Origin: Streptomyces sp. CB02056 | GTDB lineage: Bacteria; Actinomycetota; Actinomycetes; Streptomycetales; Streptomycetaceae | Assembly: GCF_001905545.1 (NCBI RefSeq) | Contig: NZ_LIPD01000003.1 | Location: 139,142-203,141, forward strand | Direction of reading: 5' to 3' | DNA length: 64,000 nt | Shown: one piece after another, positions 1-7,599 of the stretch | Numbering within the stretch: the stretch's first letter is position 1 | Layout: every line of letters begins with the position of its first letter | Position numbers and translations under genes: made by a program | Notes under the pieces: model-generated | Databases searched by the model: none | What the model was told of the DNA's origin: nothing | Seen by the model: the letters and a program-made list of their open reading frames with translations, nothing else

Positions 1-363
1 CCCGTAACTGAACACCGGCAGCCCGATCTCCCGCAGCTCGGGGGTGTCCCGGTGCAGCCCCCACACCACGATCCCGGCCACCCCGGCAGCGCGCGCCTCC
101 AGCACCGCGAGGTCCCCGATGCAGGCCTCGTCGGTCCGCCCGCCGTTGTCGACCACCAGCACGTCCCCGTCCCGGGCCGCCCCGTACGCCTCCAGGAACA
201 CGTCCACGCTCCCGTAGTGCCGCACCGGCAGCACCCGCCCCGCCACCCGGGCCCCGGCCACCACCGCCCCCACCCCCGCCGGCGCCACCCGCACCCCCAC
301 CCCGAGCCGCACACAGGCATCCGCCACCAACGGCGTGGACAGCTCCGCGAAAGCCTTCAGCAT
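1..363 (-). CDS. RraA family protein, 3' end outside the window
   Basis: The first 121 residues of an RraA / dimethylmenaquinone-methyltransferase-like protein are present; the C-terminus lies off the left edge. The ATG at 363 opens with [20 protein letters not shown], followed by a glycine/valine-rich stretch, then [41 protein letters not shown] and [20 protein letters not shown]. This is the RraA order, with the [10 protein letters not shown] and A-G-x-x-G-x-V-x-x-G-x-x-R-D blocks. Family members are either RNase E inhibitors or class II 4-hydroxy-4-methyl-2-oxoglutarate/oxaloacetate aldolases. The sequence cannot separate these roles, so only the fold is assigned. It is transcribed leftward, away from the Uma2-like gene. 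Confidence 0.85.
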   Translation of the reverse strand, partial: MLKAFAELSTPLVADACVRLGVGVRVAPAGVGAVVAGARVAGRVLPVRHYGSVDVFLEAYGAARDGDVLVVDNGGRTDEACIGDLAVLEARAAGVAGIVVWGLHRDTPELREIGLPVFSYG

Positions 364-516
364 CCCCAACTCCTCCACTCGAAAAGCCAGTTCACCAGCA
401 GGAAGATCCTAGGCCCCGCCCCGAACTCACACCATCGAGTGACGATGACGCAGTCCCTGCCCCCGCTTGTGCCCACCGCGCATAGCCTTCCGACGCATCC
501 GGTCGAGAGGTCGTTC

Positions 517-1077
517 ATGAACACAACGGATAACGAGATCCTCCTCGAGCTGTTTCTCGCCCTGGACGCCCCCGAAGGCCTGAGGGCCGAACTCGTCAAT
601 GGCGAGATCCTCATCCGACTCCCCGTCGACGGCTACCACTGCCATCTCATCAGCGAGTTGACCGGCCAGGTGTGGCGCAAGTCGGCTACCGAAATGCAGA
701 TGTCGGAGAACAAGGGACTTCGCCTCGTCGCCAGCGGGCACCACCCTGCGGACCACGTCATCCCGGACGTCACGTTCGCCCCCGAGGAACTCCGCCTCTT
801 CCGGGGCGCACCGTCCTGGATGGAACCGGACGGCGTCGCCATGGTCGCGGAAGTGACCTCCGCCAAGCCCGACCAGGACCGCATCGCCAAGCGCCACTGC
901 TACGCCCGGGCCGGCATCCCGCTCTACCTCCTCATCGACCGCGAGAAGTCCCAGGTCAGTCTGTTCGCCAAGCCGCACCGCGACGAGTACACCGAGGTGC
1001 ACCTCGCCGCCTTCGGCGAACCGCTCGCGCTCCCTGCCCCGTTCGACTTCGACCTCGACACGAAGCCGTTCCTCTGA
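517..1077 (+). CDS. Uma2 family (DUF820) endonuclease-fold protein
   Basis: A 186-residue Uma2/DUF820 protein with a PD-(D/E)XK-like restriction-endonuclease fold, very abundant in Streptomyces and of unknown cellular role. The core shows ELVNGEILIRLP near the N-terminus, HVIPDVTFAPEEL around residues 80-95 and VAMVAEVTSAKPDQDRIAK around 110-128, then YARAGIPLYLLIDRE. The acidic residues of PDV and EVTS are the expected metal site. The ATG at 517 is chosen because GAGAGG ends six bases upstream; the frame is open far upstream, but that part is low-complexity and not family-like. It converges with the proline dehydrogenase gene across a shared hairpin. Confidence 0.85.
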   Translation: MNTTDNEILLELFLALDAPEGLRAELVNGEILIRLPVDGYHCHLISELTGQVWRKSATEMQMSENKGLRLVASGHHPADHVIPDVTFAPEELRLFRGAPSWMEPDGVAMVAEVTSAKPDQDRIAKRHCYARAGIPLYLLIDREKSQVSLFAKPHRDEYTEVHLAAFGEPLALPAPFDFDLDTKPFL

Positions 1078-1092
1078 CGTCGACAACGCGCG

Positions 1093-1126
1093 ACGGCCCG
1101 CACCCCCCGTCAGGGGTGCGGGCCGT
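1093..1126. terminator. Bidirectional hairpin terminator
   Basis: A perfect 14-bp stem (1093-1106 with 1113-1126) and a 6-nt loop lie between the convergent Uma2-like and proline dehydrogenase genes. There is no U-tract, as is common in Streptomyces. Confidence 0.75.
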
Positions 1127-1142
1127 GGCCTGGGGCGCCGGG

Positions 1143-2072
1143 TCAGCCGCGGGTGGCCATGGCGCGCAGGAAGAAGGTCAGGTTGGCGGGGCGCTCGGCG
1201 AGGCGGCGCATGAAGTAGCCGTACCACTCCTGGCCGTACGGGAGGTAGACCCGCATGGTGTTGCCCTCGGCGGCGAGGCGCAGCTGCTCCTCGGGGCGGA
1301 TGCCGAACAGCATCTGGTACTCGAAGGAGTCCCGCTTGCGGCCGTTCCACTGGGCCAGCTGGCCGGCGATCTTGATCATGTTGGGGTCGTGCGAGGCGAT
1401 CATCGGGTAGCCCTCGCCCGCCATCAGGACCTTCAGGGCCCGGACATACGCGAGGTCGACCTCGTGCTTGCCCTGGAAGGCGACCGACTCGGGCTCCTTG
1501 TAGGCGCCCTTGCACAGGCGCACGCGCGAGCCGGCGCCGGAGAAGTCGCGGCAGTCGGCCTCGGTGCGGCGCAGGTAGGCCTGGAGCACGACGCCCAGCC
1601 ACGGGAAGTCCGCCCGCAGCTCCCGCGCGATGGCGAGGGTGGAGTCGGTGGTGGTGTGGTCCTCCATGTCGAGGGTCACCGTGGTGCCGGCCTCGGCGGC
1701 GGCCTCGCAGATGCGGCGGGCGTTCTCCAGCGCGATCTTCTCGCCGTCCACCGGGAGGAACTGGCCGACGGCCGACAGCTTGACCGACACCTCGGCGCCG
1801 GCCGCGAGGCCGGTGTCCTTGAGGGCCTTGAGCAGGTGCTCGTAGGCCTCGGCGGTGCCGGCGGCCTGGGCGGCGTCCTGGGTGTCCTCGCCGAGGTGGT
1901 CGAGGGTGACCTTGCGACCGGTGGCGATCAGGTCGTCGGTGGCGGTGACGGCGTCGTCGAGGACGTCACCGGCGACGAAGCGCTCGACTATCGCGTGGGT
2001 CGGCGGGAACTTCTCGACCACGGTGCGGACCTGCGGGGACCGGGAGGCCGCGAGAAGGGCGGAACGGAGCAT
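1143..2072 (-). CDS. Proline dehydrogenase (FAD-dependent)
   Basis: A 309-residue monofunctional proline dehydrogenase that oxidises L-proline to 1-pyrroline-5-carboxylate and passes electrons via FAD to the respiratory chain. The PRODH barrel is recognised by SVKLSAVGQFL around residues 95-105, VTLDMEDHTTTDSTLA around 130-145, LQAYLRRTEADC around 165-177, VRLCKGAYKEPE around 185-197, IASHDPN around 227-233 and the C-terminal MRVYLPYGQEWYGYFMRRLAERP block. The two arginines of YMRRLAERP-type sequences bind the substrate carboxylate in this family. The ATG at 2072 is the only good start. It lies 160 bp downstream of the P5C dehydrogenase gene, so the two form one catabolic unit on the minus strand. 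Confidence 0.95.
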   Translation of the reverse strand: MLRSALLAASRSPQVRTVVEKFPPTHAIVERFVAGDVLDDAVTATDDLIATGRKVTLDHLGEDTQDAAQAAGTAEAYEHLLKALKDTGLAAGAEVSVKLSAVGQFLPVDGEKIALENARRICEAAAEAGTTVTLDMEDHTTTDSTLAIARELRADFPWLGVVLQAYLRRTEADCRDFSGAGSRVRLCKGAYKEPESVAFQGKHEVDLAYVRALKVLMAGEGYPMIASHDPNMIKIAGQLAQWNGRKRDSFEYQMLFGIRPEEQLRLAAEGNTMRVYLPYGQEWYGYFMRRLAERPANLTFFLRAMATRG

Positions 2073-2117
2073 CGTGACTCCTGGAGCTGGTGCTTCTTAA
2101 GGATGGCAGAAAGGGCC

Positions 2118-2152
2118 GGGGCGGCGGTGCGGGGATGGGGCACCGCCGCCCC
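2118..2152 (-). terminator. GC-rich hairpin between P5C dehydrogenase and proline dehydrogenase genes
   Basis: A perfect 13-bp inverted repeat (2118-2130 with 2140-2152) with a 9-nt G-rich loop sits in the 160-bp gap between two co-directional genes of one pathway. It may be a partial terminator that lowers proline dehydrogenase relative to P5C dehydrogenase, or an RNA stabiliser. Confidence 0.5.
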
Positions 2153-2232
2153 GGGAGGCGGCGCCCGGCTGCGGGACCGGGCGTCGCGGGTGACCGGTGG
2201 CTACGGGACGAGCCGGCTGGTCAGGGGGCTGG

Positions 2233-3870
2233 TCAGCCCATGTGCGGGTAGCGGTAGTCCGTCGGCGGGACGAAGGTCTCCTTGACCGAGCGGGTCGAGG
2301 TCCAGCGCGCCAGGTTCTGCTTGGCGCCGGCCTTGTCGTTGGTGCCCGAGGCCCGGCCGCCGCCGAAGGGCTGCTGGCCGACGACGGCGCCGGTCGGCTT
2401 GTCGTTGATGTAGAAGTTGCCGGCGGCGAAGCGCAGCTTGTGCATCGCATCCTGGGCCGCGGCGCGGTCCTGGGAGATGATCGAGCCGGTCAGGCCGTAC
2501 GGGGACACCGACTCCATCTGGGTCAGCATCTCCTCGTACTTCTCGTCCTCGTAGACGTACACGGCCAGGATCGGGCCGAAGTACTCGTCCTTGAAGTACT
2601 CGGCGGCCGGGTCCTGGCAGACCAGGACGGTCGGGCGGACGAAGTAGCCGACCGAGTCGTCGTAGGTGCCGCCGGCGAGGACCTCGACCTGCGGGTCGGC
2701 CTGGGCGCGGTCGATCGCGGCCTTGTTCTTGGCGAAGGAGCGCTCGTCGATGACGGCCGACATGAAGTTGGACAGGTCGCTGACGTCGCCCATGGTGAGG
2801 CCGTCGACCTCGGCGGCGAACTCGTCCTTGAGGCCGGCCCAGAGCGAGGCCGGGACGTAGGCCCGCGACAGCGCCGAGCACTTCTGGCCCTGGAACTCGA
2901 AGGCGCCGCGGGTCATCGCGGTCTTGAGGACCTTCGGGTCGGCGGACGGGTGGGCGACCAGGAAGTCCTTGCCGCCGGTCTCGCCGACGATCCGCGGGTA
3001 GGTGCGGTAGCCGGAGATGTTGGTGCCGACCTCGCGCCACAGGTGCTGGAAGGTGGCGGTGGAGCCGGTGAAGTGGATGCCGGCCAGCGCCGGGTGCTTG
3101 AGCGCGACCTCGGAGACGGCCAGGCCGTCGCCGGTCACCATGTTGATGACGCCCTTGGGCAGGCCGGCCTCCTCCAGCAGCTGCATCAGCAGGTGCGCGG
3201 AGAACTGCTGGGTCGGGGACGGCTTCCACAGCACCACGTTGCCCATCAGCGCGGGCGCGGTCGGCAGGTTGCCGGCGATCGCGGTGAAGTTGAACGGGGT
3301 GATCGCGTAGACGAAGCCCTCGAGCGGGCGGTGGTCGCTGCGGTTCCACACGCCGTCCGAGGAGATCGGCTGCTCGGCCATGATCTGGCGGGCGAAGTGC
3401 ACGTTGAAGCGCAGGAAGTCGACCAGCTCGCAGGGGGTGTCGATCTCGGCCTGCTGCGCGGTCTTGGACTGGCCGAGCATGGTGGCGGCGGCCAGGGTCT
3501 CGCGCCAGGGGCCGGCCAGCAGGTCGGCGGCCTTGAGGAAGATCGCGGCGCGGGAGTCGAAGGAGAGCGCCTGCCAGGCCTCGGCTGCGGCCAGGGCAGT
3601 GTCGATGGCCTCCTGCGCGTCGGCCTGGGTGGCGTTGCGCAGGGTGCCGAGCCGAGCCGCGTGGTTGTGCGGCTGGACGACGTGGATCTCGGTGCCGCCG
3701 CCCATCCGGCGCTCACCGTTGATCGTCATGGTCAGCTGGACCGGCTCCTGGCCGCCCAGCTCCTTCAGCTTGGCCTCCAGACGGGCCCGTTCCGGGCTCC
3801 CGGGGGCGTAGCTGTGGACCGGCTCGTTCACCGGCGCGGGGACCTGGGTCACAGCGTCCATAGAGCGCAC
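2233..3870 (-). CDS. pruA: L-glutamate gamma-semialdehyde (P5C) dehydrogenase
   Basis: An NAD-dependent aldehyde dehydrogenase of the RocA/PruA class, the second step of proline catabolism, giving glutamate. ALDH signatures in order are GFVYAITPFNFTAIAGNLPT, GNVVLWKPSPTQ, HFTGSTATF, the catalytic glutamate in VGETGGKDF, and the nucleophilic cysteine (about residue 331) in FEFQGQKCSALSRAY. The C-terminal QPFGGGRASGTNDKAG block is typical of P5CDH. The length (542-545 aa) fits. The start is ambiguous: GTG at 3870 gives a very short spacing from GGAG, and ATG at 3861 gives 12 nt. It is divergent from the PucR-type regulator across a 379-bp gap. Confidence 0.95.
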   Translation of the reverse strand: MRSMDAVTQVPAPVNEPVHSYAPGSPERARLEAKLKELGGQEPVQLTMTINGERRMGGGTEIHVVQPHNHAARLGTLRNATQADAQEAIDTALAAAEAWQALSFDSRAAIFLKAADLLAGPWRETLAAATMLGQSKTAQQAEIDTPCELVDFLRFNVHFARQIMAEQPISSDGVWNRSDHRPLEGFVYAITPFNFTAIAGNLPTAPALMGNVVLWKPSPTQQFSAHLLMQLLEEAGLPKGVINMVTGDGLAVSEVALKHPALAGIHFTGSTATFQHLWREVGTNISGYRTYPRIVGETGGKDFLVAHPSADPKVLKTAMTRGAFEFQGQKCSALSRAYVPASLWAGLKDEFAAEVDGLTMGDVSDLSNFMSAVIDERSFAKNKAAIDRAQADPQVEVLAGGTYDDSVGYFVRPTVLVCQDPAAEYFKDEYFGPILAVYVYEDEKYEEMLTQMESVSPYGLTGSIISQDRAAAQDAMHKLRFAAGNFYINDKPTGAVVGQQPFGGGRASGTNDKAGAKQNLARWTSTRSVKETFVPPTDYRYPHMG

Positions 3871-3960
3871 GCTCTCCTTCGTTCAGTGCGGGGGGATTGC
3901 CGGCGCGGGTTGCACGCCGACCACAGCACGAACGCTATTCCTGGCCACCGGGCGACTTGA

Positions 3961-3976
3961 TTGGCCGCGCGGCTAA
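3961..3976. promoter_or_regulatory. Candidate palindromic operator in the pruA/pucR divergent region
   Basis: A 16-bp near-perfect palindrome, TTGGCCGCGCGGCTAA (one mismatched pair), lies about 91 bp upstream of the P5CDH start. A half-site, CGGCTAAA, recurs at 4199-4206 just before the regulator's ribosome binding site. The rest of 3871-4249 shows no gene. Binding by the PucR protein is inferred from position only. Confidence 0.4.
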
Positions 3977-4249
3977 ATTCCCCCGTACGGCGTTGTCCGG
4001 CCCGACGAAGTCGGTCACGCCGCGGTCACGAACCGTCCCCGATCGCCCCACCTTTCACACCACCCCGCGCCACCTCGCGCCTCCGGGCTCACGCCCCCGG
4101 CCCACGAAGGCGGCTCGCGCGCCGGTGCCCGTCGGCAGGACCCGGCGCGCCCGCGCGCCGGGCCGCGGTCCGGCGGCCACGCCGAATCTCTGTCCGTCCG
4201 GCTAAAATCGACCGCGAAACGTTGTCCGAGCGGATGAAGGAGGACCGGC

Positions 4250-5851
4250 GTGACCACCCCCGGCCTGCCGCTCCGTCAACTCCTGATGTCCCTCGGCGAA
4301 CCGCTGGTCGAGCTGCAGGCCGCCCCGCTGGGCCTGGACGTCCCGGTGCGCGACGTCGCGATCCTCGACCCGGAGGACCCGCCGACCGCCGCCCCCGGCG
4401 AGCTGGTGCTCGCGATCGGCGCCCGCGGCCGCGCCGCCCTGCCCGCCCTGCGCGCGGCCGGCCGGGCCGGGGCCGCCGCCGTCGCGGTGAAGCTGGACGG
4501 CCCCGGCCAGGCCGACGCGCTGCGCGAAGCCGCCACCGACGCGGGCGTCGCCCTGCTCTCGGTGCGCCGCGAGACCCGCTGGGAGCACCTCGACTCGCTG
4601 GCCCGGGCGATCATCGCCGGCCCTGACGCCCCGGACGCCCCCGGCGCCCCCGAACCCAACGCGGGCGACCTCTTCTCCCTCGCCCAGACCGTCGCCGTCC
4701 TCACCAACGGCATCGTCTCGATCGAGGACACCTCCAGCCGGGTGCTGGCCTACTCCCGCTCCTCCGACTCCGACGAGGTCGACGACCTGCGCCGGCTGTC
4801 CATCCTCGGCTGGCAGGGCCCGGAGCCGTACCTGTCCAAGCTCCGCGAGTGGGGCATCTTCCAGCACCTGCGCAGCTCGGACACCCCGATCGCGGTCGAG
4901 CCGCACCCCGAGCTGGGCCTGCGCCGCCGCCTCGCGGTCGGCATCCGGGCCGGGGCGCAGCCGCTCGGCACCATCTGGGTGCAGGAGGGTGCCCAGCCGC
5001 TGGCCCCGCTGGCCGAGCAGTCCCTGGTCGGCGCCGCCCGGGTCGCGGCCGCCCAGCTGGTGCGCCGCCGCCGGGAGCTGTCCGCCGACGTCCGGCTCAC
5101 CCAGACGCTGCTGACCGGCCTGCTGGAGGGCTCCACCGGCCCCCAGTCGCTCGCCACCCACCTCGGCCTGGACCTGCGCCGCCCGGCCACCGTGCTGGCC
5201 TACAGCGCGCACACCACCGACGTGCTGCACCGCTCCGACGTCACCGGCCTGATCTCGGTGCACACCGCCGCCCGGCACCGCACCGCGCTGCTCGCCCCGA
5301 TCGAGTCCCGGGTGTACGTGCTGCTGCCCGAGCTGCCGCCCGGCCTGCCGATGACCACCGTGCGCGACTGGGCCTTCGAGGTGGTGGCGGCCGCCCGGGA
5401 GCACCTCGGCGTCCCGCTGCGCGCCGCGATCGGCTCGACCGTCGACGGCCTGGCCCAGGTCCCCGACTCCCGCGCCCAGGCGGACCGCATCCTGGACGCG
5501 ATGGGCCGCGGCGGAGTGGACCTCGACGTCGCGGCGCTGATCGACGTCCAGGCGGAGGTGCTGGTCAGCGAGATGCTCGCGCTGCTCCAGGAGCGCACCG
5601 GCCTGCGCGACCCGCGGCTGACCGCGCTCACCGCGTACGACCGCCGGCACGGCACCCGGCTCGCCGAGTCGGTGCTGGCCTGGCTGGACGCGCTCGGCGA
5701 GGTCCGGGTGGCCGCGGACGCCCTGCACATCCACCCCAACACCCTGCGCTACCGGGTGCGCCGCGCCGAGCAGTTGACCGGCATCGACCTCGCCCAGCCG
5801 CAGCAGCGCCTGCTGGCGATGCTGCAACTGCGGCTGCCCGCGGACGAGTAG
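4250..5851 (+). CDS. PucR family transcriptional regulator, probable proline-catabolism regulator
   Basis: A 533-residue PucR-type regulator. The N-terminal PucR ligand domain spans about residues 1-130 (LRQLLMSLGEPLVEL, GELVLAIGARGR). A middle PucR/CdaR GGDEF-like region has RAAIGSTVDGLAQVPDSRAQADRIL. The C-terminal HTH_30 domain ends in ADALHIHPNTLRYRVRRAEQ and LTGIDLAQPQQRLLAMLQLR, the diagnostic PucR helix-turn-helix. The GTG at 4250 is preceded by AAGGAGG at 4237-4243. Homologues next to divergent proline dehydrogenase/P5CDH genes activate them in response to proline in several bacteria; that role here is inferred from context. Its terminator overlaps its own stop codon. Confidence 0.88.
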   Translation: MTTPGLPLRQLLMSLGEPLVELQAAPLGLDVPVRDVAILDPEDPPTAAPGELVLAIGARGRAALPALRAAGRAGAAAVAVKLDGPGQADALREAATDAGVALLSVRRETRWEHLDSLARAIIAGPDAPDAPGAPEPNAGDLFSLAQTVAVLTNGIVSIEDTSSRVLAYSRSSDSDEVDDLRRLSILGWQGPEPYLSKLREWGIFQHLRSSDTPIAVEPHPELGLRRRLAVGIRAGAQPLGTIWVQEGAQPLAPLAEQSLVGAARVAAAQLVRRRRELSADVRLTQTLLTGLLEGSTGPQSLATHLGLDLRRPATVLAYSAHTTDVLHRSDVTGLISVHTAARHRTALLAPIESRVYVLLPELPPGLPMTTVRDWAFEVVAAAREHLGVPLRAAIGSTVDGLAQVPDSRAQADRILDAMGRGGVDLDVAALIDVQAEVLVSEMLALLQERTGLRDPRLTALTAYDRRHGTRLAESVLAWLDALGEVRVAADALHIHPNTLRYRVRRAEQLTGIDLAQPQQRLLAMLQLRLPADE

Positions 5852-5866
5852 TCCGCGGGCAGCCGC
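5830..5866. terminator. Hairpin overlapping the pucR-family gene 3' end
   Basis: A perfect 15-bp stem (5830-5844 with 5852-5866). The left arm is coding sequence for the last residues and the 7-nt loop contains the TAG stop codon. It lies between convergent genes and can serve both. Confidence 0.75.
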
Positions 5867-5887
5867 ACGGTCATTCCTGACGGTTCG

Positions 5888-7378
5888 TCACTCGCCGTAG
5901 CCCTGGCCGCGCTTGTGCTCGTTCAGCCGGCGCCACGGGCCGCTGATCGCCAGCTGGATGCCCGGGGTCTGGATGTTGGCGAACAGGGTCTTGCCGTCGT
6001 CCGAGAAGGTCACTCCGGTGAACTCGCTGAACTCGGGCTTCTCGGCGGTGCCGATGTTCAGCTCGTTGCGGGCGATCGGGTAGACCAGCCCGTCCTCGGT
6101 GGCGCCGAACAGGTGCGAGACGCCCTCGCCGTCCTCGCAGATCACGATGCCGCCGTACGGCGAGACGGTGATGTTGTCCGGGCCGTCGAAGTTGTCGTGG
6201 TCGCCCCAGACGTCGGTGTTGACGCCCAGCAGCACCTTCAGGGTGATGGTGCGGCGGGCCGGGTTGTAGAACCAGACCTGGCCGTCGTGCTGGAGCGGGC
6301 TCTCCGAACGGGCGAAGCTGGAGACGAAGTAGAAGCCGCCGTCACCCCACCACATGCCCTCCAGCTTGCGGGCGCGGCTGACCTCGCCGTCCTTGAACTG
6401 CTTGCGCACCGAGACGGTCCTGGCGTCGCGGTCCTGGACCTTGACCCAGTCCACGCCGTAGGTGGTGCCGACCTTGGTGGCGCGGGAGAGGTCGTCGACG
6501 AACTTGCCCTGGGCGTCGAAGACCTTGAAGGCCTCCAGCACACCGGCGTCGGCGGCGAGCTTGCGCAGCTGGTAGCGGCCGTGCTTGAAGCCGGCCGGCG
6601 GGGTCCAGCGGAACAGCAGGCCGTTCGGGTTCGAGGCGTCCTCGGTCAGGTAGACCTGGCCGCGCTTCGGGTCCACGACCACGGCCTCGTGCGCGTAGCG
6701 GCCGAAGGCCTTCACCGGCTGCGGGTCCCGGTTGTAGTCGTCGTCGAAGGGGTCGACCTCGAAGATGTAGCCATGGTCCTTGGTGAAGCCGTTCTTGCCG
6801 GCCTTGTCCTCGGTCTCCTCGCCGGACAGCCAGGTGCCCCACGGGGTCACGCCGCCGGCGCAGTTGGTGGCGGTGCCGGCGATGCCGACCCACTGCTCGA
6901 CCGAGCCGTCCCGCTTGGCGTGCACGATGGTGCAGCCGCCGGCCGCGCCCGGGTCGTAGACGTGGCCCTCGGTCAGCGGCACCGGGTGCGGCCAGTTGGC
7001 GCGGGCGCCGGCCAGCTCGTGGTTGACGACCATCAGGTTGCCGCCGCGCTCGTCCTCGAAGGCGGAGGTGCCGTCGTGGTTGCTCGGGGTGAACTCGCCG
7101 GTGCGCAGCTTGGTGACGCCTGCCCGGTTGAGGACCTTGTACGAGAAGCCCTTCGGCAGGGAGAGCAGGCCGGCCGGGTCCTGGACCAGCTGGCCGTAGC
7201 CGACGGCGGTGCCGCCGGCCGAGTTGGTCCCGGCGGCCGCGGCGACCGGGGCCTCGCCGCCGACCGGGGCGGCGATCGCGCCCGGGGCGCTGGCCAGCGC
7301 CTCGGCGCCGCCGGCGATCAGCACGCCGGCCCCGACGAGGGTGGAACGGTTGACGAAGTCCCGACGGGACAGCGACAT
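5888..7378 (-). CDS. Tat-exported PhoX / DUF839 family protein (putative alkaline phosphatase)
   Basis: A 496-residue PhoX-like protein; family members are secreted Ca/Fe-dependent alkaline phosphatases with a beta-propeller. The ATG at 7378 follows AGGAG and gives a twin-arginine signal, MSLSRRDFVNRSTLVGAG, with an Ala-rich region after it. Family blocks include FTPSNHDGTSAFED, LMVVNHELAG, GGVTPWGTWLSGEETED, HEAVVVDPKRGQVYLTED, WGDHDNFDGPDNITVSPYGG and ICEDGEG. These glutamate/aspartate-rich turns bind Ca in characterised PhoX. A candidate PHO box lies 67-88 bp upstream, which fits phosphate-starvation induction. Some DUF839 proteins are not phosphatases, so substrate is unproven. Confidence 0.85.
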   Translation of the reverse strand: MSLSRRDFVNRSTLVGAGVLIAGGAEALASAPGAIAAPVGGEAPVAAAAGTNSAGGTAVGYGQLVQDPAGLLSLPKGFSYKVLNRAGVTKLRTGEFTPSNHDGTSAFEDERGGNLMVVNHELAGARANWPHPVPLTEGHVYDPGAAGGCTIVHAKRDGSVEQWVGIAGTATNCAGGVTPWGTWLSGEETEDKAGKNGFTKDHGYIFEVDPFDDDYNRDPQPVKAFGRYAHEAVVVDPKRGQVYLTEDASNPNGLLFRWTPPAGFKHGRYQLRKLAADAGVLEAFKVFDAQGKFVDDLSRATKVGTTYGVDWVKVQDRDARTVSVRKQFKDGEVSRARKLEGMWWGDGGFYFVSSFARSESPLQHDGQVWFYNPARRTITLKVLLGVNTDVWGDHDNFDGPDNITVSPYGGIVICEDGEGVSHLFGATEDGLVYPIARNELNIGTAEKPEFSEFTGVTFSDDGKTLFANIQTPGIQLAISGPWRRLNEHKRGQGYGE

Positions 7379-7444
7379 GGCAGCAACTCCTGAGGATGAG
7401 CGGGGGCGCCGGTGCGGGATGCCGACGCCCAGCAGGCTCCGCCG

Positions 7445-7466
7445 GGCGGGTGAACCCGGCATGACG
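7445..7466 (-). promoter_or_regulatory. Candidate PHO box (PhoP site) upstream of the PhoX-like gene
   Basis: Read on the minus strand there are two adjacent 11-bp units with the TCA in register: CGTCATGCCGG then GTTCACCCGCC. The second is close to the Streptomyces PHO-box repeat unit (GTTCAYYYRSS). It is placed upstream of a putative secreted phosphatase, where such a site is expected. Confidence 0.5.
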
Positions 7467-7599
7467 CCCACCTCACGCCCAGGCGGCCATTTGCCGACTG
7501 ATGACCGTCACATGACCTGTGCTTTACTGAGGCGCCTTACCGGGGCCCCGCAGACCCACCAGGCCAGGCCCGCCCGTCCCGCCCGACCCGACGCCCCCG

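Noticed and set aside
52..516. Open frame extending the Uma2-like protein by 155 residues upstream
   Set aside because: The extension is low-complexity His/Pro/Arg, antisense to the RraA gene, and the ribosome binding site is at the internal ATG 517.
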